Source of the DNA: Tatlockia sp.
GTDB taxonomy: Bacteria; Pseudomonadota; Gammaproteobacteria; Legionellales; Legionellaceae
DNA: 51,903 nucleotides
NCBI GenBank assembly: GCA_013812775.1
Contig: JACCSX010000131.1
Coordinates: 1-51,903, forward strand
Reading direction: 5' to 3'
A model generated the notes under the pieces. It was not told where the DNA came from. It did no database searches and saw only the letters and a program-made list of their open reading frames with translations. Shown here piece after piece: positions 44,661-51,903 of this stretch (position 1 is its first letter; every line of letters begins with the position of its first letter). Made by a program: the position numbers and the translations under genes.

Positions 44661-44779
44661 GTAGGGTTTCACGCGAATCACCAGTTAATTTGCACGAAAC
44701 GATTTTGCAAAATCTCTTTATCTCTATCTGAGTTATTGAGAGACTAGGCCCTTCGATTCACTCTGGAATACCTGTGTTA

Positions 44780-45457
44780 ATGCGGCTAAAGCAGTTAAAA
44801 ATCAAGAGTGGCACCATGGAGGCTGTAAAGTGGCTCGCTTTATTGTCCATGACCATCGATCATATTAATCGCTTTTTTTTTAATGCATCGAATTACCCTG
44901 CTTATTGCGCGGGCCGTCTGGCTATGCCGCTTTTTGCCTTTATTCTTGCTTATAATCTCGCGCAGCCAGAAACGCTGTCTCGCGGTTTATATAGCAAAGT
45001 ATTATTGCGCTTACTAATATTCGGCCTGTTAGCAACACCTGGTTATATAGCAATGCGACATTTACCCCAGCTATATCCACTAAACATTATGTTTATGTTA
45101 GGCACAGCGGTTGCTGTTTTCTATTACTATGAGCAGCAAGACAGTGCCAATCGGATTATTGCCTTATTTATCTTTTTAATTGGTGGTTTTTTTGTAGAAT
45201 ATGACTGGGTAGGTATTATTTTCTGCTTCGCATCCTGGTCCTATTGCAGGAAAGCATCCCTTCTGACCCTGTTGGGCTGGTTCGTCGCCTATCTGCTGCT
45301 TGATATAATTAATAACAATCATTGGGCCTTACTTAGCATAGCGATTATCTATTTTGCGACAATAATTGATGTAAAAATACCTAGAATTCGTTATTTATTT
45401 TATATTTATTATCCTCTTCATTTAAGTTTTTTATATTTGTTAACAAAATTACGCTAA
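44780..45457 (+). CDS. TraX family membrane protein
   Basis: Start region MEAVKWLALLSMTIDHINRF is the TraX signature (a helix with DH), then GRLAMPLFAFILAYNLAQ, about eight membrane segments and the ending YLFYIYYPLHLSFLYLL, typical of the TraX/acyltransferase-like family. TraX of plasmid F acetylates pilin; chromosomal copies like this exist in many bacteria without a conjugation system and have unknown substrates. I used the ATG at 44780; another ATG at 44816 directly before the conserved block is possible. No conjugation genes are nearby. Confidence 0.88.
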   Translation: MRLKQLKIKSGTMEAVKWLALLSMTIDHINRFFFNASNYPAYCAGRLAMPLFAFILAYNLAQPETLSRGLYSKVLLRLLIFGLLATPGYIAMRHLPQLYPLNIMFMLGTAVAVFYYYEQQDSANRIIALFIFLIGGFFVEYDWVGIIFCFASWSYCRKASLLTLLGWFVAYLLLDIINNNHWALLSIAIIYFATIIDVKIPRIRYLFYIYYPLHLSFLYLLTKLR

Positions 45458-45535
45458 AAATCGATTAAAATTTAGCAACAATGCCCATCCCTGTTCTATA
45501 GTTATATTAAACCCTAAAAGGAATTGGGAGTTATC

Positions 45536-46096
45536 ATGCCTGTACACGAAAGACGTCAACATTTCCGTATTGAGGATCAAATTTATTTTGATTATAAACT
45601 TATCGACCCAAGCTCGATCTATTCTGATAAGCAAATGTCCGAAGAACTTTTGGGGCAAAGCGGCAAGAGATACCTTGAAACAAATCAATACTTTCAAAGT
45701 CTAGATTATGAATTAGCAGAGTTGACACAAACTTTGGCTTTGAAAGAACCGGCAATTGCCCATTATTTAAATTTAATCAATGCGAAAATTGAACACTTAG
45801 CTCGTCATTTACTTATTGGCGAAAAAATCCACCTGCGTAAGGTGAATATAAGCTTAGGCGGAATGGCCTTTAAAACAAAAGAAAGGATTAAAGAAAAAAC
45901 CAGGGTAAAGGTAGTTATTTATACAAAACCCAAAATGCTGCCAATTATAGTCAATGCTGTAGTGATTTATAGCCAATTTTACAATGAAACCCTATATCAT
46001 ACTGCAGTGCAATTTGAAGAATTGGATAGAGAGCAGGAGCAATTGCTTTCCCAGCATATTATGATTGCGCAACAATCTATATGTCAGGCAGATTAA
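45536..46096 (+). CDS. PilZ-domain protein
   Basis: N-terminal HERRQHFRIEDQIYFDYKL carries the Arg-rich RxxxR-type motif and KVNISLGGMAFKTKERIKEK carries the D/NxSxxG motif of c-di-GMP-binding PilZ domains (here NISLGG, a close variant). The two motifs are separated by an unusually long helical insertion of about 80 residues. The domain ends HTAVQFEELDREQEQLLSQH. It probably responds to cyclic di-GMP; effect unknown. I chose the ATG at 45536 with GGGAG upstream. Confidence 0.82.
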   Translation: MPVHERRQHFRIEDQIYFDYKLIDPSSIYSDKQMSEELLGQSGKRYLETNQYFQSLDYELAELTQTLALKEPAIAHYLNLINAKIEHLARHLLIGEKIHLRKVNISLGGMAFKTKERIKEKTRVKVVIYTKPKMLPIIVNAVVIYSQFYNETLYHTAVQFEELDREQEQLLSQHIMIAQQSICQAD

Positions 46097-46160
46097 GACT
46101 CGCCTCCGAACGCATTTTCTATGATAATGTGAGGTCTATCATTTTTAGCCAGGATATAGC

Positions 46161-46430
46161 ATGACAAGATCTGTCTTTTGTTCCAAATTAAAGCAAGAAT
46201 CGGAAGGTTTAGATAAGGCCCCTTTTCCAGGCCCTTTAGGGGAAAAAGTTTTTAAGGAAATTTCAAAACAAGCATGGAAAATGTGGCTCTCCCATCAAAC
46301 AATGCTCATAAATGAATATAGACTTAGCTTAATTGATCCAAAAGCACGGGAATTTCTTCATGAGGAAATGAAAAAGTTCTTCTTCGGTGATGGCTCAGAA
46401 AAACCAGCGGGTTTTGTCCCCAAAGAATGA
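46161..46430 (+). CDS. yggX: Fe(II)-trafficking protein YggX family
   Basis: An 89-residue YggX protein: [20 protein letters not shown] with the single conserved Cys, [20 protein letters not shown] and [20 protein letters not shown], then KKFF. YggX is linked to protection of iron-sulfur clusters from oxidative damage. It is followed after seven bases by psuG, so a shared transcript is likely. Confidence 0.96.
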   Translation: MTRSVFCSKLKQESEGLDKAPFPGPLGEKVFKEISKQAWKMWLSHQTMLINEYRLSLIDPKAREFLHEEMKKFFFGDGSEKPAGFVPKE

Positions 46431-46437
46431 GGCTAAC

Positions 46438-47355
46438 ATGTTCAATGAATTAGTAAATGTTAATGAAGAGGTAGCAGACGCTATAAGCCAACAAAAGCCG
46501 ATAGTCGTACTTGAATCTACTATAATTTCTCACGGCATGCCCTATCCTGCTAATTTGTCAACAGCAAAAGACGTTGAACAACTTATTCGTGATAATGGCG
46601 CAGTACCAGCCACTATTGCCCTTTATCAGGGAAACATTCATATCGGTATTAATAACAAAATCATGGAAAATTTGGCTAAGTCTAAAGACGTTATCAAAGC
46701 CTCAAGACGAGATATTTCCTATGTTTTAAGCCGTAAAATGACAGCCAGCACCACAGTTGCGGCGACAATGTTTTGCGCCCATTTAGCAGGCTTACCTCTC
46801 TTTGTTACTGGTGGAATAGGTGGTGTACAACATCATGGTAACGAGAGTTTTGATATTTCCGCAGATTTAATAGAGCTAGGTTCAACGCCAGTGACTGTCG
46901 TATGCTCTGGAGCAAAATCAATTCTTGACTTACCAAAGACACTGGAAATGCTGGAAACCTATGGTGTTGCAGTAGTTGGCTATCGTACTGATGAATTCCC
47001 TGCTTTTTTTAGCCAATCAAGCGGCATACCTCTTTTACACCGTTTAGATAGCGCCAGTGAAATCGCAGCAATGATGACCTATCATAAGAGGTTAAAAATA
47101 AATAATGGTATAGTCATCGCTAATCCCATTCCTAAAGCCGCGGAAATTCCCGATGATCAAATTCTCCCTATCATCAAACAAGCGCAAAATGAAGCCAAAC
47201 ACCTGAATGGAAAAACAATCACCCCTTTCTTATTGAAACGAATCGCGGAGTTAACGGCCGGACAAAGTTTACATTCCAATATCGAATTGATTAAATCTAA
47301 CGCGATTTTAGGCGCAGAAATTGCCAAAGCCTATCATGAGCAAAAGACAGATTAA
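46438..47355 (+). CDS. psuG: Pseudouridine-5-phosphate glycosidase
   Basis: 305 residues. VVLESTIISHGMPYPANLST, then AVPATIALYQGNIHIGI, RDISYVLSRKMTASTTVAAT and FVTGGIGGVQHHGNESFDIS are family blocks; IVIANPIPKAAEIP and NGKTITPFLLKRIAELT close the protein. It cleaves pseudouridine-5-phosphate to uracil and ribose-5-phosphate reversibly. The kinase gene psuK is not in the window. GAGG is 5 bases before the ATG at 46438, which lies just after yggX; the longer frame would overlap it. Confidence 0.95.
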   Translation: MFNELVNVNEEVADAISQQKPIVVLESTIISHGMPYPANLSTAKDVEQLIRDNGAVPATIALYQGNIHIGINNKIMENLAKSKDVIKASRRDISYVLSRKMTASTTVAATMFCAHLAGLPLFVTGGIGGVQHHGNESFDISADLIELGSTPVTVVCSGAKSILDLPKTLEMLETYGVAVVGYRTDEFPAFFSQSSGIPLLHRLDSASEIAAMMTYHKRLKINNGIVIANPIPKAAEIPDDQILPIIKQAQNEAKHLNGKTITPFLLKRIAELTAGQSLHSNIELIKSNAILGAEIAKAYHEQKTD

Positions 47356-47432
47356 AATTAAATCGAATAGACAGCAAACCATTCAATTATTTTAAACCCG
47401 CCCTTTTTTTATAAAAAAATAATAAACACTTC

Positions 47433-47461
47433 TTGACTCAAAACCCCCTTAGGAGTTTAAT
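47433..47461 (+). promoter_or_regulatory. Promoter of tRNA-Phe
   Basis: TTGACT (-35, 5 of 6) and TTTAAT (-10, 5 of 6) with a 17-base spacer. The tRNA begins 14 bases after the -10, allowing a short leader. Confidence 0.6.
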
Positions 47462-47474
47462 AGCAACCTCTTGC

Positions 47475-47550
47475 GGCCAGATAGCTCAGTCGGTAGAGCA
47501 GAGGATTGAAAATCCTTGTGTCGGCGGTTCGATTCCGTCTCTGGCCACCA
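47475..47550 (+). tRNA. tRNA-Phe (GAA)
   Basis: A 76-nt tRNA with encoded CCA. The acceptor stem GGCCAGA pairs with TCTGGCC; D-arm GCTCAGTCGGTAGAGC; anticodon arm AGGATTGAAAATCCT with anticodon GAA; T-arm GGCGGTTCGATTCCGTC. It closely matches gammaproteobacterial tRNA-Phe. Its 3-prime end faces a decayed integrase, making it a likely integration site. Confidence 0.97.
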
Positions 47551-47637
47551 AGAAAATCAAGGACTTAGCGTCTTTTTTTCGATCTACAAAAAAACCCTTG
47601 CGGGACATTTGCGGGACCTACGAAAAACTTCATCTAG

Positions 47638-48343
47638 CTACAAAATTATTAACCTACTACTTTGAACATTATTTCTTACTGGCTTAGTAGCCTTGTGAAC
47701 TAAAGAAAGTACGACCCCACTTTGTTTTTTAGCACAAACTCTATTCGCCGCCTCATAAAGATTTTGAAGCTCAGCGGACGAATAATGAGTAGTAATTCGA
47801 CCAGAACGGTGCCCCAATAGATCCTGTCGATCTTCAAAACTTACACCTTCAGCTCGCAATCTCCGTCCAAAAGTGTGTTTAAATCATGAACCCGCGCCTG
47901 TTCTTAGTCTGTTCGTTTCCTAGCGTTTCGCCATGCTGTTGCATTCATCCTTGCAAGCAGCTTTCCTTTATAAGTAAAAACATAAATTGCATGCTTCCCT
48001 CTTTGGCCGTCTACAACTTCTTTAGCGATATCATTGCAAACCACTAAGCGATCTTCTCCATTTTTCACTAGCTCAGCCGGTATCATAAAAACTACCAGAT
48101 GAGATAAAGATGGAATTTTAACTTCCCAATCCCAACTCAATTGACAGACTTCTTGATCTCGACATCCTGGTTAACAGCAAACCATGCCATTCTTTCAAGA
48201 TGCTCTGGGAGCTCTTGAAAAAGAGCTTGCTGTTCATTCCAGTTTAATTGATAGGGTTTTCGCAAATCATGCTCTGGCAACAACTTTATTTTAGGTGCGT
48301 TTGCCAACCAAGATAACCCGTACTCATCACAATGACTAGAAAT
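47638..48343 (-). pseudogene. Tyrosine-recombinase (phage-type) integrase remnant
   Basis: Three minus-strand frames join into the C-terminal part of one integrase. Segment 1 (EYGLSWLANAPKIKLLPEHD ... FAVN) breaks near 48168 by a one-base deletion. Segment 2 (GCRDQEVCQLSWDWEVKIPS ... AWRNARKRTD) stops at TAA (47904-47906). Read through it, EQARVHDLK meets another one-base deletion near 47880 and continues HTFGRRLRAEGVSFEDRQDL then LGHRSGRITTHYSSAEL. All catalytic residues are recognisable: Arg (GCRD), H-x-x-R (HTFGR), His (LGHR) and Tyr (THYS). The N-terminal half is gone. It points toward the tRNA-Phe 3-prime end. Confidence 0.85.
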
Positions 48344-48376
48344 TCAACCTGCAATCCTTAAAACCCGTAAATTAAG

Positions 48377-49285
48377 CTAAAAGTTACAAGATATAGATGT
48401 GGAAGTTTCATCTATATCTTGCCCAATTTGAACCGCATTAGCAGTATTTGATTTAAGTTGTATTTCATGACCATTTAATTGATGTGTTATTTTTTCCATG
48501 TCACTATTAATAAAATTTCTCACTATACACCCAACCTTTCCATATCCGTAACTAATATAATCATAAGGAATTTCCAACAATTCTTCTTCTAAGTGCAATT
48601 GTTTTTCCTGTACTTCTTTGTCATATTCATCAATATATAGGTTAAATAAAAGACTTTTACATGAAGAAAGCGGGTGGAATTTTTGGAGTTCATTGGTTAG
48701 ATTCTTAGCAAAACCTACATCACTCTCCAATCCTCCATCGCCAATATGTAGTATTTCAACTGGCTTGGATTCATAAGGAATTTTAAATTTTTTGAGTGCT
48801 TCTAACCCAGACTCACAATGTGGTTTAGGATGGATAACACAGTCGCTTCCGAGAATAACAAAATTTTCAGCTAAGACCTCAATAAAACTCGCCCATTTTT
48901 TATTAATTACCGTGTTCGTTTCATCAAACTCAACAATCATTTGTTGCTCTAATTCAATGAGTATATCCTCCTTTTTTTTGTTGCTAATAATAGCTATAGG
49001 GATCCTTGCATGACAAATTTTCTCTAATAACTCAGCGGCACCAGAAAGAGCATTAAAATTTTCAGGTTTTAGTTCTTTATATCTTGCATTAAATAAAACT
49101 TCTGCATCTTTCCATTGATGACCAAATATTGATAGCAAAGTATCACTTTTTGTTTTAGTAGGAATGACGATAGGCGAAATGGGAATTATATCCATTTCAT
49201 CAGCAATCTGTTTTAAGATTTTTACTAAAAAAGAGCCAAATGATATTAAAGTGTTATCCCAATCAAAAAAAACGACATGCTTCAT
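48377..49285 (-). CDS. HAD-superfamily hydrolase
   Basis: HAD motifs in order: DWDNT (residues 8-12, nucleophile and acid Asp), IISNKKKED (motif II, Ser as in SNK), HPKPHCESGLEAL (motif III Lys) and HIGDGGLESDVGFA (motif IV acidic pair). It is expected to be a Mg-dependent phosphatase. After about residue 230 there is an extra C-terminal region of about 70 residues (with the acidic VQEKQLHLEEELLEIPYDYI) not usual for the family. I chose the ATG at 49285 with GGAGGG 6 to 7 bases upstream. It lies in the decayed island; it may be a foreign gene. Substrate unknown. Confidence 0.85.
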   Translation of the reverse strand: MKHVVFFDWDNTLISFGSFLVKILKQIADEMDIIPISPIVIPTKTKSDTLLSIFGHQWKDAEVLFNARYKELKPENFNALSGAAELLEKICHARIPIAIISNKKKEDILIELEQQMIVEFDETNTVINKKWASFIEVLAENFVILGSDCVIHPKPHCESGLEALKKFKIPYESKPVEILHIGDGGLESDVGFAKNLTNELQKFHPLSSCKSLLFNLYIDEYDKEVQEKQLHLEEELLEIPYDYISYGYGKVGCIVRNFINSDMEKITHQLNGHEIQLKSNTANAVQIGQDIDETSTSISCNF

Positions 49286-49363
49286 TTTCAACCCTCCTCT
49301 ATACGGGGTACGACAATCTATGGAATCAAAAGTTACGGTAAGCCAAAAATAACGGGAAAATAG

Positions 49364-49403
49364 TTTTAAATTAAAATAAAGTGATATTTATTTTATTTTA
49401 AAT
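49364..49403. repeat. AT-rich inverted repeat upstream of the HAD gene
   Basis: Left arm TTTAAATTAAAATAAA and right arm TTTATTTTATTTTAAA pair over 16 bases with one mismatch around GTGATA. It lies about 80 bases before the HAD start codon. It may be a regulatory site or just A/T composition. Confidence 0.35.
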
Positions 49404-49426
49404 TGGCAAGAAGTGAAATTCCGTAT

Positions 49427-49552
49427 ATGAAAATGATTGTTAACAGAACCGCCCCCCCTGTCAATGATTTACCATTTATTTCCCGCCTTCTCGCACAAAA
49501 ATTAAAGGAATTCTTAAAGCAAGCTTTATTGAAAGTGGAGAAACAACAATAA
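49427..49552 (+). CDS. Possible small protein, 41 residues
   Basis: An ATG frame reading MKMIVNRTAPPVNDLPFISR then LLAQKLKEFLKQALLKVEKQ Q, with a basic amphipathic helix. No clear ribosome-binding site and no recognised family. It may be a fragment of an older gene in the island. Confidence 0.25.
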   Translation: MKMIVNRTAPPVNDLPFISRLLAQKLKEFLKQALLKVEKQQ

Positions 49553-49633
49553 AGCTCTCGGTTTTATCCGCTATCGATTAATCAATAAAGACTAAAATAT
49601 GCTCGTTCCCCGTAAATTAGTTACACTCATCCA

Positions 49634-50010
49634 ATGTTGATAAATAACAGGGATTCTTTGCAGGAAAGTATGCAATTTCCCAGATCACCCATACACCCAT
49701 TTGCTAGACTGAGCCAGTACTGCTCTCACGATTATCAACAATTATTAGCTGTTAATGGCTTTATTTGCAGCATGAGTAAGCGAGGCTATTGTTACAATAA
49801 CGCCAGCATGGAAAGTCGGAATCATAGTTTTAAGGTTGATGCAATTCACGGTGAAAAATTTTCAACACGTGCTTTTGCAACATATGTTTGATTACATGGT
49901 TGTGTATAACAATCGAAAACGACTTCATTCCAAACTTGGTTATATAAGCCAGGTCTATTTTGAAGAACAAATGGTCGCTTAATTGAGTATCCGTTTTTTC
50001 GGGCGAGATC
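49634..50010 (+). mobile_element. IS3-family element remnant: truncated transposase OrfB and right end
   Basis: The frame 49634-49891 contains HPFARLSQYCSHDYQQLLAV, NGFICSMSKRG, YCYNNASMESRNHSFKVDAI and HGEKFSTRAFAT, typical of the C-terminal catalytic core (DDE) of IS3 OrfB. A frameshift near 49880 passes to a frame reading HMFDYMVVYNNRKRLHSKLG, then YISQVYFEEQMVA, ending TAA at 49980-49982. After that, the complement of the right end is TGATCTCGCCCGAAAAAACGG, matching IS3-family terminal repeats. The first half of the transposase, orfA and the left end are missing, so it cannot move. Confidence 0.8.
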
Positions 50011-50172
50011 ATTCTCTGCATTTCTTTGTTCTAAAATATCTCCAGGTTGCCAAGCAAAATATTCCCCACCTTTCGTTAGTTCATAAATAAGAAAAAGGTT
50101 ATCAAGTCAGGTTGTTAACGTTGCAGCTTGGAACCTAGGTAGGGTGTTGGTTGATATCCTCTGCTTAACACC
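50011..50172 (-). pseudogene. Fragment of unknown reading frame interrupted by the IS3 remnant
   Basis: The minus strand reads GVKQRISTNTLPRFQAATLT T, then TGA (50107-50109), then LDNLFLIYELTKGGEYFAWQ PGDILEQRNAEN, ending at the IS right end. The composition is convincingly protein-like on both sides of the TGA. No family was recognised. It begins 18 bases after the ANL gene stop on the same strand, so it may be what is left of the next gene of that transcript. Confidence 0.45.
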
Positions 50173-50189
50173 TTAAAGAAATACAAACA

Positions 50190-51845
50190 CTAAAAAATTT
50201 GACAAGAACTATAGCTGGCAAAGTATGACCGCTCTACCCCTCCATTAATTTCTATAAGAGAAATCTCCTTCTCACTTACAGCTTTCTCAATTGATTTTCG
50301 ATCAATTTTTCCACCTTGGAGTAAAGGGAAGGACTCCCAAAAACTGATGGTTGAAATTAAAGCTAAATCGTTATTGTCTTTTATCGATCTGATAATTTGC
50401 TGCTCAGAGGTATGAGATCGCAATCTAATTGCTGCATGCAACCTATTATTATTTTCAAAAACAAGCGATTTTTGACCACAACTTTTATTTATTATACGTT
50501 CCATGATTACTGGATTAACTTTATTTTTCTCTCCCGCTAGAGTAATTAAATTCTCGCTACGGCCAAAAAGCGTAATCCGTCCGTTTGGCTGGATCGAGGC
50601 TAAATCACTCGTCTGATAACAATTTTTCGTTAAATTTAGTTCTTGGCATTCAAAATAGCAAGTGGCAATGCTAGACCCAAAGAAACGCAATCGTCCAACT
50701 CCTTCACCATCCCAAGGTAAAATTGTTCCTTGTTCATCAATAATTTCTGGATTTAAGCTGTAGATTGCAGAGCCTATCCCCCTTGGATCAGGGCCACTTA
50801 GCGGTGAATTTGCAACCGCATTACAAATTAATTCAGTAGCGCCATAGGTTTGTGTAATTTGCACCAATCGGCCATAGCAAAACTCATAAAAAATTTTGAT
50901 GAATTCAAAGGGCAAGGTATTGCCAAGGAGAGGATATAACCCCCACATAAAATCATAACAAGTTCGGTGCCTGACAAAAGACCGTGAAATATGAATTAAA
51001 TCAGAGAATTCAACTTCCTCACCACCGGTCGTAATCCTCTCTAAAGATGACGGTCTTAGTTGTGTATTTTCTTCAACCAACCTGGCATAGACTTGCATTT
51101 CTGATGGATAAAAGGACGCATGAGTCACATTAGGAGTTTGAACCATTAGTACTGCCCAATCAAAAATACGGTCTGACTCCTTTTTGCTATAAGAATTTTT
51201 TGCGGGGATGACAATGCTACCACCGCAATGCATTAAGGTCGTTAGGGGAAAGGCGCCAGAGACATGGCACAAAAGTCTTGGATTAAATAACCTCTTCATG
51301 CTGCTCAATTGATAGCGTTTCACCGTTTCATCCGCATGAAACCAAGTAGCATGCCAACCATGCATAACTATTTTGGGTTTGCCGGTGCTGCCACTCGTCA
51401 TATAGCCACTTATGATGCGATCTGTTGTTGGTTCAGGCTGTTCAATATATTCGTTTTTTTGCTCTAAAGTACTAAAAATTTCTGCTAATTCAATTGTCCT
51501 AAATTCAGATTCTGATAAATCAAAGATTTCCTTATCATAAATAATAAGAGAGGGGTTAAGTTGATTTAGAATTGGTAACAAATTTTCCCTTTGTAGTAAA
51601 TAATCAAAGGGAATCCATACTGCTTGCAAGGCAATCACTGCAAAATAAAGCTGGTAAGCTTCAATAGAGCCAGATCCAATAAAAACAACATAAGAACGGG
51701 GCGGAACATGGCTCATCCTATTCATAACCAATTGAATTTTTGCAAAATTTTCAGCATAGGTGACCGTTTCATTTGAATCGATGAGATAGGTATTTTCAGC
51801 AAATTCCTCGGATTTAAGCGTTAACCACTCAATAAATGTAATCAT
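50190..51845 (-). CDS. ANL-superfamily adenylating enzyme (acyl-CoA synthetase / adenylation domain)
   Basis: The ANL core motifs appear in order: A3 YMTSGSTGKPKIVMHG, A5 TQTYGATEL, A7 YQTSDLASI, A8 LFGRSENLITLAGEKN, and A10 LLQGGKIDRKSIE with the catalytic Lys. It should activate a carboxylic acid with ATP as acyl-AMP, and then pass it to CoA or a carrier protein. The substrate is not readable; the central region (MWGLYPLLGNTLPFEFIKIF) is unusual. No carrier or condensation domain is attached within the window. The ATG at 51845 has only AGAGA before it; the same frame stays open (FNSPYDNFSTLFNLEIRE) to the window edge, so the true protein may start further right. Confidence 0.85.
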   Translation of the reverse strand: MITFIEWLTLKSEEFAENTYLIDSNETVTYAENFAKIQLVMNRMSHVPPRSYVVFIGSGSIEAYQLYFAVIALQAVWIPFDYLLQRENLLPILNQLNPSLIIYDKEIFDLSESEFRTIELAEIFSTLEQKNEYIEQPEPTTDRIISGYMTSGSTGKPKIVMHGWHATWFHADETVKRYQLSSMKRLFNPRLLCHVSGAFPLTTLMHCGGSIVIPAKNSYSKKESDRIFDWAVLMVQTPNVTHASFYPSEMQVYARLVEENTQLRPSSLERITTGGEEVEFSDLIHISRSFVRHRTCYDFMWGLYPLLGNTLPFEFIKIFYEFCYGRLVQITQTYGATELICNAVANSPLSGPDPRGIGSAIYSLNPEIIDEQGTILPWDGEGVGRLRFFGSSIATCYFECQELNLTKNCYQTSDLASIQPNGRITLFGRSENLITLAGEKNKVNPVIMERIINKSCGQKSLVFENNNRLHAAIRLRSHTSEQQIIRSIKDNNDLALISTISFWESFPLLQGGKIDRKSIEKAVSEKEISLIEINGGVERSYFASYSSCQIF

Positions 51846-51903
51846 TTCTCTAATCTCTAAATTGAAAAGAGTAGAAAAATTATCATAAGGAGAATTAAAA
51901 AAT

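Noticed and set aside
45449-45697. Minus-strand 82-codon frame opposite TraX end and PilZ start
   Set aside because: It overlaps the PilZ coding region antisense and shows no motif.
47433-47687. Open frame of 84 codons across the tRNA region
   Set aside because: It runs through tRNA-Phe and its promoter; the peptide (CGQIAQSVEQRIENPCVGGS) is just translated tRNA sequence.

Overview
The window looks like a chromosomal segment of a Legionella species or a very close relative in the Legionellales. The reasons are moderate A+T content, a 4-hydroxyphenylpyruvate dioxygenase (legiolysin-type) operon, many proteins with Legionella-style host-interaction architecture (a Rab-like GTPase with membrane segments, large coiled proteins with membrane hairpins, acidic C-terminal tails), and standard gammaproteobacterial housekeeping genes. 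The species assignment is an inference; no rRNA or species marker was read.

Layout, left to right. Positions 1-500 are an accessory scar: the start of a GIY-YIG nuclease gene and an eroded IS66-type transposase. An orphan membrane protein with an acidic tail (501-1457) and a SnoaL-like protein (1668-2093) follow. Positions 2274-6891 hold surface-polysaccharide genes (NAD-dependent epimerase, GT4 glycosyltransferase, methyltransferase, ManC), with lipA just upstream of manC. A CDGSH iron-sulfur protein overlaps a thioredoxin/DsbD-like membrane protein (7953-9432); then come a CBS-domain protein and a large coiled membrane protein (10574-12601). Positions 13006-21928 are core genes: glycine-zipper lipoprotein, alr-dnaB, a DUF2147 protein, a SWIM/SNF2 helicase and glutamine-dependent nadE. 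Two tandem outer-membrane beta-barrel genes, rpe, a lytic transglycosylase and the Rab-like GTPase run to 27661.

Positions 27689-32396 form a minus-strand run: secreted protein, ugpQ, ugpB, polytopic glycosyltransferase, NUDIX. The plus-strand run O-methyltransferase, hppD, fumarylacetoacetase-family protein, maiA (32617-36003) is tyrosine catabolism without homogentisate dioxygenase. Next are asnS, lolD-lolC, a Legionella-type repeat-family protein with a decayed copy of its own C-terminus beside it, a divergent asnC/asnA pair with a near-perfect palindrome between them, a His/Gly-rich secreted peptide, TraX, PilZ, YggX and psuG.

From tRNA-Phe (47475-47550) to the right edge the window is accessory DNA: a tyrosine integrase broken by two frameshifts and a stop, a HAD-type phosphatase, an IS3-family remnant whose right end interrupts an unknown reading frame, and an ANL-superfamily adenylating enzyme whose frame stays open to the window edge. 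This is best read as a decayed island integrated at tRNA-Phe.

Between genes there are several families of dispersed inverted repeats, two of them nested palindromes of about 200 bp sharing GGATAAG-containing ends. No CRISPR array or rRNA was seen. The best candidates for uncharacterised biology are the GTPase at 26594, the redox pair at 7953-9432, the nested palindromes, and the island genes at 48377-51903.
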